A stretch of 64,000 nt of DNA from Halichondria panicea (lineage: Eukaryota; Porifera; Demospongiae; Suberitida; Halichondriidae): positions 2,163,525-2,227,524 of the forward strand of contig NC_087378.1 in assembly GCF_963675165.1 (NCBI RefSeq), written 5' to 3'. The notes beneath the pieces are model-generated. The model saw only the letters and a program-made list of their open reading frames with translations, had not been told where the DNA came from and searched no databases. The position numbers were made by a program, and so were the translations under genes. Positions within the stretch are counted from its first letter, which is position 1. Each line of letters starts with the position of its first letter. Shown piece after piece: positions 34,701 to 55,845 of this stretch.

Positions 34701-37700
34701 AAGCTTAGGGGGTGCTTGAGCACCCTGAGCCCCTAGCTGGATACGCCACTGGGGCATGGGGGAAGCTTCCCCCCAGAATGCCCCCCAAAAGAGAGGAGAA
34801 AATAGGAGGAGAGACTGAGAGGGAGATAGGGAGAGGAAGAGGGAGAGGGAGACCCAACATTTTCTAGATGCGGTCTTTTGCTACATGTATAGCTTTGCTA
34901 TAGAGGATGATTGGTCATTATCTATTCACAATTTCAAACCAGTACATGGAGTTGCCTGTCAATGCACTTTGCTAGGAGTATAGATCGCTATAATAGGCAC
35001 TAACAACAAACAATATAGGGGTGTGGTGACTGGAAGTGGGCATGGCTTCAACTTTTTTGCGCTAGAGTGCATGGTTCTTTTTCAAGCTTCCCCCCCAAAG
35101 ATCTCTACTTAGGGGTGTGGCTTGTATTTCTAGAGCGCATCCATAGAGTTTGAGTACCATTATTGACGCCATGCACTCTAATTTGAATATTTGTAGACGA
35201 AAATGGCCTGTAGCCAAACAGTGGGAGCAAACCTTTGTCAAAGGCACAGCGTAAGGGAGAATTTAAGCACAGACAGTAGTATAGTACAGACAGTATAGTA
35301 TCTAAATAAGCAGAAAGTGTATGTCTAAGAAGAAAAGATTTGTGTTCATGTATCTATTCAGACTATTGTTAGTACATATGCATCTATTATCTACTCTATA
35401 TGGTATCATTGTCGTGTTTTGTGGCTTACCGGTATACAAGAAATTCTCTAACATGTGGGGATGAGCGCGCGCGCATGCGCATTACATCCACAAGGGTGTC
35501 TGCAAAGATCAATATGGCTACTATATAGCTAGCTGCTTTAACATAACTTTTCTGACTTTGTAGCTAACAAAAAGCTAGCGCTTTAGTGCAAGGCTTAATT
35601 CATATGTTGAAGAAAGTTTGTGCAAGCAGATGATGCTATGAAAAGACTGCAACAGCCTTCAATGTAAGTTAAACTAGCCATAACTCGAGAACGAAGCTTT
35701 AGTTTGCTAATCAAAATCCAAGACAACGTGGCTAGAACCCTATAGAAGCTGTTAGTTTTCGTCACATTGCAACCATTGAGCATGCAGTTACAGCTGGAAC
35801 AGACAAACAGACAAACAGACAAACCAGACAGACAAACAGACAGACACACACAATGCACACATGCACACATGCACACATATTATCCCTCGTGCGGCTACGC
35901 CTCGAGGCATAATAAGGGATCTGATGAAGGCCTTCCCACTTCTCCAGAAGCTAAGGTATGTGTACAAAATCTGCTCGCAACTGTATGGTCGTGCCACCAG
36001 CATGTCCTCTAAGCTTGTGCTACATAGCCCAGGGCTTCCGCCTCTGTTGACTCAACGAGCCATCAACAATCTCTGTAGCCAACAGTTCTCTATAAATCAG
36101 CTCTCTCCTCAGCTATTAGCACGTACATTTCCAGCTAGCGTAGTTGCACCAGATCCCAGTGTTTAAGGGACTGTCAACCATGAAGATTCAGGGTGTCATA
36201 CATGCAGGATTTTGAAGTAGAAGGGGGAAATAAGAAGAAAATGTTGCTAAACAAAGGTCATGCAACTGTTATTTTAATACCCTACTGAGCTATTAGTATG
36301 CAAAATTGCCACTCAGTCATACAACACAACATGAACGCAAATTTAGGGGGGGGGAAATTGGAGCTAGGGGGAGATATCCGCCCCATGTTGTATGACACCC
36401 TGAGATTGACATAATTATACCAGTGCACTCAAAATTAATTTTAAGGGTGTGCTCTAAATAGAAATACAAGTCACACCCTTAAGTAGAGGTTAAAGTACGT
36501 GTACTTTAACCCACGTACTTTAACCTTAGAAATTATTTTGGGGGTATGGAAAAATATTGTTAATTAAGGGTACTCTTCCAGTCAGAAAAAATTATTTTGT
36601 GTATTTAAAGCACCCCCAAGTGATAGTCTATACACTAAAAAGTGTACCCCTGAATATTTATTTTCTATACCATGCAGTTAACAAAAAGAGTGCCCACTAG
36701 ATACAAATACCGTATTATACTCTAATTTTGGCACTAATATTGCGCCATAGTATGATAATATTAGCACAATATCTGTATATAATGTGCTAAGCTAAGTTAC
36801 AATGCTACTAAACCCCACCTGAACGTCCAGGAGACCACCTTGGTGAAGCTTAATAGGAGCACTTCCTTGATGTAAAGGCACAGAAGCATTAGCTTTCTTC
36901 TTTCGACCTTTGGGAGTAGTTCGATTTGATTGGCTTCCATAAAAGGATGGTAGGGGTTGAGGGTTATAGGTAGTAGTAGCCTTACGGGCTTGTTCCATCT
37001 GAATGCTGGCTTTGGGGAGTAGACTTTGAAGAGTCGAAACAAACACAATTGAGTCAGGTTCCTTGTACAAAACAAGATTGATTTCTTGTATTGTAGATGA
37101 AGCATATTTCTCACTGTATTCAATAAATGTTTTGACCATTGTTAGTGCACATTTGTCAAGAGGGAAGCCATAAACTCCAGAGCTGATTGCAGGGAATGAT
37201 ATCGAGCGAAAATTATGGCAAGATTGCAAACTTTGAAGGCATGATTTTCTTAGCAAGGCTTCTTCCTTACTACGTCCACCTTGCCATCTTGGTCCAACGG
37301 CATGAACGAGGGCTTTGCAAGGGAGATTTCCAACATTCTCTGTCAGCCACGCACTCCCTGTATCAACTTTCCCATGTTTTCTTACGTAATTATCAGAGTC
37401 AGATTGAATTATTGGTCCCCCTTTCTTAGCAATTGCTTGAGCGACTCCGCCAATGTGTTTCAGATCTTCATTAGCCGCATTTACAATTACGTCTGTTCCA
37501 TCAAACTCGGTAATATCTCCAACAAATACATTTACCTTTTTACCTCCTTTGGGTAAGAGTGCTGTACATTTCTTGACAAACTTAGCAGAATAATTATCAC
37601 CTGTCAATACAGTTTCATATGCTTCAGTAACTTCAATTACAACACGGTTACGAGCCTCAATTCCATATAAGAAAGTTCGGGCCTTCTCCGATCGAAAATA

Positions 37701-40700
37701 CTTGCAAGTACCGGGTTGATTTTTCTCAATGTTTCGCTTGCAAACCTTTGCTTGTACGCATGAAAGCTCGTTGGTAATTTGCTCTACGTGAAGCTTATCA
37801 CCTTTAAAGATCAGGGTGCAGCTATCTTCATCTCCATTGGTAGGCTCTTTGCAGGCAACTTCAAGTTGGTTGCACTTTTTAGTAATAGACAGCCATTCTG
37901 GTCGCATATGTGTCTGGAAGAGCCTCCAAACTCCTGCCTCGATAGTGAACACCACTTCATCTGTACACTTTTCCTTAATGTACTGGAGCAAATGCTTTGA
38001 ACACTGCTGAACATCTTCTTGAAACCCACAACTATGAGCTCATTGTTAAGAGTACTGATTACGACTTTGTTTTGATTCTCAAGCTCCTGGCACAGTGGAG
38101 GATAATCTTCTAGTTGAGATTGCAATAAAACGAATGATTTGGAAAGTGGATTCTTATGTGTAGTCACAGTTTGCTTCAATTTTTTAATAGCATCGTCAGC
38201 TGATTTTTTTCCACTTAATTCACACAGGAAGCTCAGCTTGGAATTTCCACAGTGTACAGCTAGCGGATAGGACTGTGTGCGAACAAAGCTTAGAAGTCTT
38301 TGGTAGCCTAATGTGCTTTTGAGGAAGACATTGATTCTTTGGTCAACTACAATTGGCACGTCCAAGTGAACCTTCAGCTCATTAACCTCTTGGCGAAGCT
38401 CATGAATATCTTTAACCGTACCTCTTACAGATAGTGCATTGTGACTTTCTTGAGGGTCAATTTCAATCAAAGAAAAGCGTTTCTTTATTTCAGGAAGTTT
38501 GAATGTCACTAAGAAGGTAAATTCTTGTGGACTCAAAGAAATGTCAAATTGGGTAATGGTGTATCTATCAGATATATTCTCTATCATTTTTTTGGCATGG
38601 TCAACTATTAGTTTTTCACCTGCAATTGACAGTTTAGCATTATTTTCTCCAAAATTGTAAACAAATGATGGAGCTTCATTTTGAAGATTAGATAGTTGTC
38701 CTAAGATATCAGTAAATGCATCCTTGGGAATTGATTGATTCTGCTCTTCAGAAAATGTTTCCTTGATGTAAGATTCTATCTGTGTCTTGCAATTCTCCTG
38801 CCAATGAGCAGGTGTTTGCTTTGTAGAGGTGACTGTTATAATTCCAGTTTTTGTTTCAATTTCCAGTTTGACTCGAAGTGTATCAAGACGATGGTTTAGG
38901 TCTTGAGTATTCTTGCTAATTGATAGTGCAAGTAGTGGTTTCACATAAATTTTAAAGTAACTCGGAATACTTGTGGGTTTTGAGGTATTCGGTATTGCGG
39001 CTGTAGCATGATTGACCTCCTGCTTAGTAACACACAACAGATCGTTTAACTCAATTGAAACGTCATTGCCCAAACTGCTCGAGTGAGAATGCTTTAAAAC
39101 TTCTTGGGCATCTATTATATTATACATGTAATAATTATGGTTCAGGTATGTCTGTATGTACCTTTTGCATTCTTGAATGATACCACTGCTTCACCGTTCC
39201 CCAGAAGCTCAACACGTTGAACTACTTCAACGCCTTCACTAGAAATCTTGGACTCAAAATAGAGGCTCAAAAAATCATCATCATAATGATCGCTTCTAGT
39301 CACATTTGATATTCGAATGCTACTGCACACTTTGTACAGTTCAGCTTCAACTTTAGCTTTTCGGAGAGGTTTTTCTAGAATACTCGAAATCATTCTCTCC
39401 AATTCTATAGGTTAATACAAATGACGTGTATACGTTTGCTTGACATTAAATAAGAATGTTACCAGTGATTGGGTAGTCTCTTGTGAAAGTGATAACTGCT
39501 ACATCTCCCACACGTTCAACTTTGAAATTATCCTCCACTTCCATCTTCAGTCGTGTAGAGAGATATAATTGAAAAAACTCATCATCTACATCAGCCGGGA
39601 TCTTTTGAAGAAAGAGCTTATTAGGTTCATACTCTCTCTGCTCTTTAGATGGACGTGTCTTCTTCACATATTGCAACTCCAAAGGTTGCTTGAACAGGGA
39701 GTGACTTTCTTTTGCCAGGACGCAGGCAGCAGCTGCACACAAATATGTAATTTAAAAGAAAGAGACGAATAAACAAACCTTCTGGAGTGTGGAATATCAC
39801 ATGGGCAGTTTCAGAGTCAATTATTTTGATTTCTTCCACGCAATCTTTAGAACCACCAGATCTGGAGTTTTCAAAGTACATTTCCAGCACCTCAACTGCA
39901 ATGACCCGTGGTATGCTCTTCACCTCAATAGTACATTGTTCAGTTCCAGAGGCATTCTTGTCCGTCCCATCATCTTGTGTGAAAACTGGGCTAGAATTAT
40001 CAAATTCCACAGAAAAAACATCCCCTCTAAGTTTGTGGTTCTTAGTCTTGATTCTTGACATTTCTGGTAGTGCGAGGAGATCAAATTTTAGACGATGAAC
40101 ATGTGTGTCAGCTAGGGCATATACCTTCACTGGTTACGCCTGAAACCAGAGCTCTTGCCTTCCCATTTCCAAGGAGATCTATTGATTCTACTTCAACATT
40201 GTCTCCTAGAGCAGCACAATAAATCTCCAGATCACCCTTTGATATATTTAAAGATAATGAAGAGAAAAGCATATATCTAGTAGGAGCGGTCGAGCCAGGC
40301 TTTTCTGTAAGGAATGACACTCACATCTTGTTACAATTGCACTATATCTACAGCTGTTGTATACATGTACCTGTGTTGTCTTTTCCTAGAGCTCCATTGT
40401 TTGTAACTTGTTGCTGATGAGATACCTCAGGTAATCTTGTACAACTGAGGTTTTGTAGAGAGTGATTTCCAGACATATCTCCCACAGCTGGATTAATTAT
40501 GTTATGTTAAGTATATAATTATGTACAGAACTTTCCTGGAACATGCCCTTTGTTTAAATTTTGCTTACATTGTCTAGGAGATACACAATGTACTGGTGGC
40601 ATTTCACTGAGACACACTGCAGGTGTACTGGTCATCACCAACAGGGTGGAAGCTCCTATCTCTGCTGGTGATGCACTAAAAACATTCTGAACAATGGTTC

Positions 40701-42379
40701 CTTTTATACTGGCAGGCATAACCTTCACTGTATTGCTTACTGTTGCTGGAGAATCTGAAAAAGATATCACAATGTTTGTACATCATATTAATAAAGTTAT
40801 GCTCACATGACACTGCAGAAGTCTGAGGCGGTTTGCTGGCTTGAACAGATTCTTCCAACTGTAGTTGACCTTCCAGTTGATAGGCTTGTCCAGAAGGCTT
40901 TGACAATGGAGGCATTTCACTGTAAGACACAGTGTCGCTAGCACTGTAGCTAGTGGCTGGACCAGTTGTTGATGTCCCAATTGAAGCACTGTTGAAGCTG
41001 GGTAGCAGAGAGAAACTAGCCGTTGGATCTGTCATCAATGGAGTATTTAGGTATAATGAATGCCATTCATGAACTACAGTTACATGTGCTGATTATTTGC
41101 TGCTCACGTGTTACGTTCATGGATTCACCAGTTGCACTCATCGTACTGGGTTCAGCTTGTGCGACGGAATACTGTCCAAACGGCAACTGCTGTTGCAAGG
41201 AAGGCACCCCGCTGGATTGCTCTGGTATTTTGGTTTTTGAAGCAGTCATCTTATATTGTGCATCACCAAAGCTTAGTAAGGTGGGTGGACTGGAGTAACT
41301 GGCAGGCGGCATGGGTGCAGTTGCTTCCGGTTTTTCTGAAACAACCATCCCAGTGTTAACACAAAACCATACCATGAAAGATTGATTCACATGAAACACA
41401 CCAGGTGCTTTGCTACTTCAACTATATTCATAGGGGAAGAAATGTAGTGTAGTGTAGTTCCATGTAATGAAGTTATGATTACTGTTGCCTTCCAAGAATT
41501 TACTATTATGTGTTATACAAGGGAATTTCCATAGAACTTAAAAAGCAACAGTCTTATAATTATTATGCCAAATACCAAGAGCGCATTAAAGAGAGAGAGC
41601 GTGTAACTTACGCATCCACTACAGTACGGGCAGAATTCAAAACCACTACTATAAAAAGAACTATTCTTGAAATTGCTCACTGCTGCATGTGCATGGAATG
41701 TAGTCCCACGTGACCATAGTTCTATTTATAGTAGTGGTTTTGAATTCTGCCCATACTGTAGCAGACGGAAGTTACACGCTCTCTCTCTTTTATGCGCTCT
41801 TGCAAATACCCAATAGGGGGCTTGAGTTAGCAATCCTAGACAAATTAATTCAACGAAAATTGTTCTTTACTTTTATTATTGCTATAACGTGAATGCATGG
41901 CCGGTAATCAATCAACATACGAAAACTATTCAACGAAATGCTTTAGAGGCCATTCCACAAAATAAGTTCCTCGAAAAGTTCGCGCTATACGGTACATGAA
42001 ATCAAGCAAACAGCACCTTTAACTTTACATGGTTGCACTCACTGAGTTCAACATATTCAGCCAGGACGCCAACTCCGGATGGTCTACTCGATCCCGATCC
42101 CAATGGAGTTTTATTATGACTTGCCAATCCACCAGGCTTTATTTCATCGATGCTCCTTCTAAAGCCTTTACCAGCTCTTCCTCTAGCCCTTCCTCTAGCC
42201 CTGCCTCCTTTTGACTGTTGTATTCTTTCTGCAGTTAGACTTTGCAGTGGAGATGTAGAGGGATCCTTAGCACTAAGCTTAGACTTTTCTGGTGTGCTAG
42301 CTCCCTTTTCTACATTTTGCTGCATAAGAGAATTGGGAGGACCACCAGTACTTTCACTATGAGTTTCAGAAGGCTCCAT
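28773..42379 (-). CDS. PARP14-like mono-ADP-ribosyltransferase gene B
   Basis: Fourteen exons: 42043-42379, 41108-41335, 40807-41028, 40569-40754, 40371-40487, 40125-40304, 39779-40063, 39463-39732, 39162-39404, 36819-39111, 33425-33652, 31794-33372, 31294-31728 and 28773-29065, about 2298 residues. Order: RG-rich N-terminus (RARGRARGRAG); Ser/Pro/Gln-rich linker; RRM-like modules (MYFENSRSGG, LYFESKISSEG); KH-like repeats; macro 1 (VGDITEFDGTDVIVNAANED); macro 2, split by the 3.2-kb intron (DVYVNSANRN); macro 3 (QGDIGDQDTDTIVVPTNS); WWE (IKWFRTDSNGDEEEYSQEEN); ART domain. ART triad: His in LFHGTKPDN, Tyr in YGKGVYFA, Ile in PGIFVVF, i.e. H-Y-I, the pattern of mono-ADP-ribosyltransferases. 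The frame slips by one base near 38021-38025 (see findings). All other exons fit in phase. Confidence 0.88.
29130..29455. repeat. Dispersed repeat R2, copy 2
   Basis: Same orientation and order as 10656-11010, with small indels. Confidence 0.65.
29497..29612. repeat. 58-bp tandem repeat, two units
   Basis: The word taacccgaggcgcgtgggcg through the GTTT-rich tail occurs twice head to tail with almost no change. Confidence 0.8.
30943..31113. mobile_element. 171-bp non-autonomous element with 9-bp target duplication
   Basis: Flanked by GTGCAAGTC at 30934-30942 and 31114-31122; the site occurs once in the unfilled duplicate near 30214. It begins TAGTCTCGCGAGCAGACG and ends in a second copy of that word finishing GGGGACTA. 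Confidence 0.75.
31149..31207. mobile_element. 59-bp hairpin element with 9-bp target duplication
   Basis: A 25-bp arm starting TAGTCTCATGAATCAGCC, a 9-bp loop, and the exact complementary arm. Flanked by CATCACTAT on both sides, present once at 30239-30247 in the unfilled duplicate. Nine-bp duplications are typical of Mutator-like transposases. Confidence 0.8.
33653..36818. other. Large intron within macro domain 2 of gene B
   Basis: Contains a MITE pair in inverted orientation (33660-33910 and 36530-36760), a 34.5-kb tandem pair (aaacttggaggtgtggtctc, units about 62 bp apart), an R1 copy at 35600-35915, and purine-rich stretches near 34790-34850. No credible gene; a plus-strand frame near 35920-36165 lacks recognisable features. 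Confidence 0.5.
35600..35915. repeat. Dispersed repeat R1, copy
   Basis: Contains the agactgcaacagccttcaat, gaacgaagctttagtttgc and ctcgtgcggctacgcctcg words and a CAGACAAA microsatellite. Confidence 0.65.
38015..38030 (-). other. Single-base frameshift in PARP14-like gene B
   Basis: The KH-region frame reading ELIVVGF and the downstream frame reading DVQQCSKHLLQYIKEKC are both long and open but differ by one base. The 36819-39111 exon is 2293 bp, one short of what both its splice phases require. A lost base in the ttgaaa run fits. Confidence 0.75.
41571..41812. repeat. Foldback element in first intron of gene B
   Basis: The arm agagcgcattaaagagagag through gcagaattcaaaaccac is mirrored downstream (gtggttttgaattctgcc through agagcg complement), with arms of about 90 bp around a unique centre of about 55 bp. 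Confidence 0.75.
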
Positions 42380-42488
42380 TACTACTATACTGAGCGACAG
42401 GAGCCTGCTCTATGATCTATGCGCTACTAAGCTGCACAGTAGTACTGTACAGATAGCTAGCTAGCTATTTATAGAGTATAATAATTAT

Positions 42489-42560
42489 GCAGCCAAAAAT
42501 AAGTATGGGGTGGGGCTGATGCTAGAGCGACAGGATATGTGACGATATTTACCAACACAC
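42489..42560 (-). promoter_or_regulatory. Conserved promoter block of gene B (empty site)
   Basis: Plus strand reads gcagccaaaaataagtat, ggggtggggctgat, caggatatgtgacga and tttaccaacac in one uninterrupted run. Gene A has the same words split by the 6.3-kb transposon. Confidence 0.6.
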
Positions 42561-44615
42561 ACCGTACTGTACTAGAGTCACTCTGGGCAATTAAATACAC
42601 ACCCGAAGATCAAAACAGTGTCACATAGGCAAGACATCCATGCAGCAGAGCTAGATTGCTTGTGGATTCTAAAGAGAAGTGAAGCCACAACATTTGCCAT
42701 ACCAGTGGTAAGTCGTAAATAATAATAATAATACAGAGCTAGACATAAATGATGCATGTTTGCATTTAATGTTTGTAAGATCTAGCTAGTAGAAGTCACT
42801 GCTTTAAAGTCGTTAGATACTTCAGTAGAGCATCACTGATTTCACTGTTCTGTTTCCAGAGTGCATAAAAGTGCTGTGAGCTAAGTAGGTGTTGTGGGAC
42901 CAAAACATTGATAAATCTAGTCTGTTGTGAGTGTTGAAGCGTAAACCAAAGTGTCAACTAAGGCTGATTGTTCAGTCCCACCGTAATCCCCTTCACATTA
43001 GACCTAACAACTGACCATCTTCAAAAGCTACTTGCTTAGCACTAATTGTAGTGAGCAACATATCTTCCGTTTAGTATAAAAGTATAAAAGGTGCGTGCAC
43101 ATTCATTGTAAGGCTGTTACTTATTACCCTGTCTGTTGATAGAGCCACAACATTATTCAACAACCCCCACCTCTGAGAATGTGTAGGCTGTTTGTTGGTT
43201 CATTGCTTCAGAGCATGCGGTGTAGCACACTTAACAATACTCTAGACTTTATAGTATCGTGACAACTATTACATTGTAACCTGTCACACTATAATTATAA
43301 TTATGACTGTTATAGCTGGAGTATAGTGGTTTTGCGTTTGAATCTGAGTTGCATATTTTAACTGCTTTTACTGGGAAATCTGTTGGAATGTAAGCATCAT
43401 CCTACAGTGTATAGTATAGCCGGTGTGTGACATTGAAACCCATTACCGGCACAGCCTCTGCACTGTTTGTACTGCTGTCTCTACGGATACAATAACAAAC
43501 ATGGATGCTTATTTAGTGATGCTTTGAATCTGTATATCATTAAAAGCAACTAAGCCCTTGGTAACATGTACTGTAACCCGTGTGTGTATGTGTGTGTGTG
43601 TGTTTGTATGGTGTAATCATTATCAGGTGGACTTTTGTTGCATGATCATTAATTGGCTGTTTGTGTGTGCGGTGTAGAGGCTATGTACCTGTCTTTCTGT
43701 TCAGTGTTTATATTGTTTGATATACGTACCCAGTTATTTTAAGTAGCTTATGGTATGTGAAAATGGTATGTGAAAGTGCACTCAATAACTGTCCAATTAG
43801 GAGAACCATTCACAAACAAGAAGATGATTGGACATCAATTGTCTACGCTGCCCACTGTGTGTGACTGGAACTAGCCAGTTGTTGGGTTGTTATTGTGTGG
43901 CTTGTGGTCAGCTGTTGTTACTCATTGTAGACCATATTTGTCCATTCAAGTTTCCATGACAATTACTGACCCTAGCACTTCTGTGTGTGAAGTGGGAACC
44001 CTAAAATGTGTAGGCTCAGAGTGATAATTTGTTCCAAAACTCCACTTGCACGAGGCATACCGAATGCTATTAACCTTGCCAGTGCTTGTTATGAGCTAGT
44101 GCTAGTATAATTCCTTATTGCAGCAAAATCACGGCTGAATACAATGTTTAGGGTTAGGTTTAGTCCCATTTGGTTTCCTTCCTCCTATGTTGCACTCCTG
44201 ACTGCATGTATTGACTGGACCCCCCTCCCCCCTGGGAGACTGTACTACTGAGATGACTGGACCCCCCTCCCCCCTGGGAGACTGTACTACTGTATAACTG
44301 CATGTTGCCATCCTTGTCATCTGCATAAACAAGACCCTCCATGTGAAAGCAACCACTCGGTCTACACATTAGCAACCTTTGTTGTACAGTAGTGGTGTAT
44401 GTATAACTGCACTGGTGTAGTGTTACATGTGCAACAATACCCCTAGATCAATTACCCTTGAAGCAACTCTTCCTGGTGGGATTTCACCACTCATTGGTGT
44501 ATTGTAATTTAATAGTAGAGTAGTCAGAAATCCTGTCATTGCTGTGTCACCATGACTATTATGGAGTAAGTGCATGGTAACTTGGGTCTGATATATATTT
44601 CCTCTCCTCTCAGAC
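42561..44615. other. Intergenic between gene B and the adaptor gene
   Basis: No gene seen. A GT microsatellite is at about 43577-43602. A 55-bp tandem pair (ggacccccctcccccctggg) sits at about 44216-44290. A CT-rich acceptor-like tract directly before the ATG at 44616 suggests a non-coding first exon somewhere here. Confidence 0.45.
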
Positions 44616-54748
<10,133 letters not shown>

Positions 54749-54958
54749 CAGTTAATTTTGTTATGAGATGTTTATTGTGTTAGAAATTTTTTCTGTCCGC
54801 CTTATTACACATGATTTTTGTCATTAATTTTTTAGAACTTAATATTATATTTTTTACATGTACAGTAACATGTATAGTCATCCAGTCAATGCCATTTTCA
54901 TTAACCAGTGCTCACACGAGCAGAGTCTTACAATCTGGTCGGGTTAGATTTTCCCGGG

Positions 54959-54965
54959 TATAAAT
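54959..54965 (+). promoter_or_regulatory. TATA box of histone H1
   Basis: TATAAAT within ttcccgggtataaatgctg, 85 bp before the ATG, with no other TATA word at a suitable distance. Confidence 0.55.
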
Positions 54966-55049
54966 GCTGACAACTTAATATAACTTTTGAATGCTGTGAT
55001 TTGTCTGTCAAAACTTTGCTCCTCTTCAGTTCTCCGTCTATAATTCATC

Positions 55050-55559
55050 ATGTCTAAGACAGTATCCTCTCATCCCAAATACTCCGAGATGATCGCTTCT
55101 GCTGTTACAACATTGAAAGAAAGAAATGGATCAAGTAGACAGGCCATAAGCAAGTATGTAAAGGCAAACTACTCAGTGGGGGAACAAGCTGATACACATG
55201 TCAAGACCTCGCTGAGAAAGATGGTTTCCAACTGTGATCTGCTACAGACAAAAGGGACAGGTGCTAGTGGTTCATTTAAAATCAATAAAGCTAAACTGCA
55301 GGCCGAGAAGAAAGCAGCAAAGAAAGTCGAGAAGGCACCTAAAAAGTCAGAAGGTTTGAAAGAGAACAAAAAACTAGTGGCTAAGAGATCATTGACTAAA
55401 AAGGTGACAGACAAAAAACCAGCAGCTAAGAAATCGGCAGATACCAAGAAGCCAGCTACTAAGAAGAAGCCTGCTGCCAAGAAAGCTAAGCCACCTCCAA
55501 TCCCATCCGAGACTGTCACTGAATCTTCCTGCTCTGATCTTGAATCTTCAGAAGACTGA
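55050..55559 (+). CDS. Linker histone H1/H5
   Basis: A single exon of 169 residues. It has a short N-tail, a winged-helix globular domain at about residues 7-80 (HPKYSEMIASAVTTLKERNG, SRQAISKYVKANY, VKTSLRKMV, LLQTKGTGASGSFKI), and a Lys/Ala-rich C-tail with repeated KKPAAKK and KKPATKK words. It binds nucleosomes at the DNA entry/exit and compacts chromatin. The acidic last 15 residues (ESSCSDLESSED) are unusual for a canonical H1 tail. I see no 3' histone stem-loop after the stop; AATAAA at 55721-55726 suggests a polyadenylated, replacement-type transcript. Confidence 0.93.
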   Translation: MSKTVSSHPKYSEMIASAVTTLKERNGSSRQAISKYVKANYSVGEQADTHVKTSLRKMVSNCDLLQTKGTGASGSFKINKAKLQAEKKAAKKVEKAPKKSEGLKENKKLVAKRSLTKKVTDKKPAAKKSADTKKPATKKKPAAKKAKPPPIPSETVTESSCSDLESSED

Positions 55560-55696
55560 ACTCATCTTGAAGACAATAATTAATTGTGTACAATAATTGT
55601 TCTCTTCTTTGCTTTTGCTTCTGTATCTATGCTCAATTTCAATCTCTCACATGGTTTCATATTCTATTCATGATCATCCATTATTTTATTAATGTG

Positions 55697-55845
55697 CCAA
55701 ATAGATCTACATGTAGCTACAATAAACTATATACAGCACACTAGAAAAGTTATATGCTCCATCAATAGCCAAATAGATCTACTTATAGCTACAATAAACT
55801 ATACAGTACACTAGAAAAGTTATATGCTCCATCCTCCATCAATAG
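55697..55845. repeat. 72-bp tandem duplication spanning the BDH2-like 3' end
   Basis: The unit starting ccaaatagatctac occurs at 55697 and again at 55769. The second copy runs into the last codons and stop of the BDH2-like gene, so the first copy is a duplicated piece of its 3' end. Both contain AATAAA on plus. Confidence 0.75.

Noticed and set aside
35595-36012. Frames with CLSVCLSGLSVCL or QTNRQTDKPDRQ words
   Set aside because: Translations of the CAGA microsatellite inside an R1 copy.
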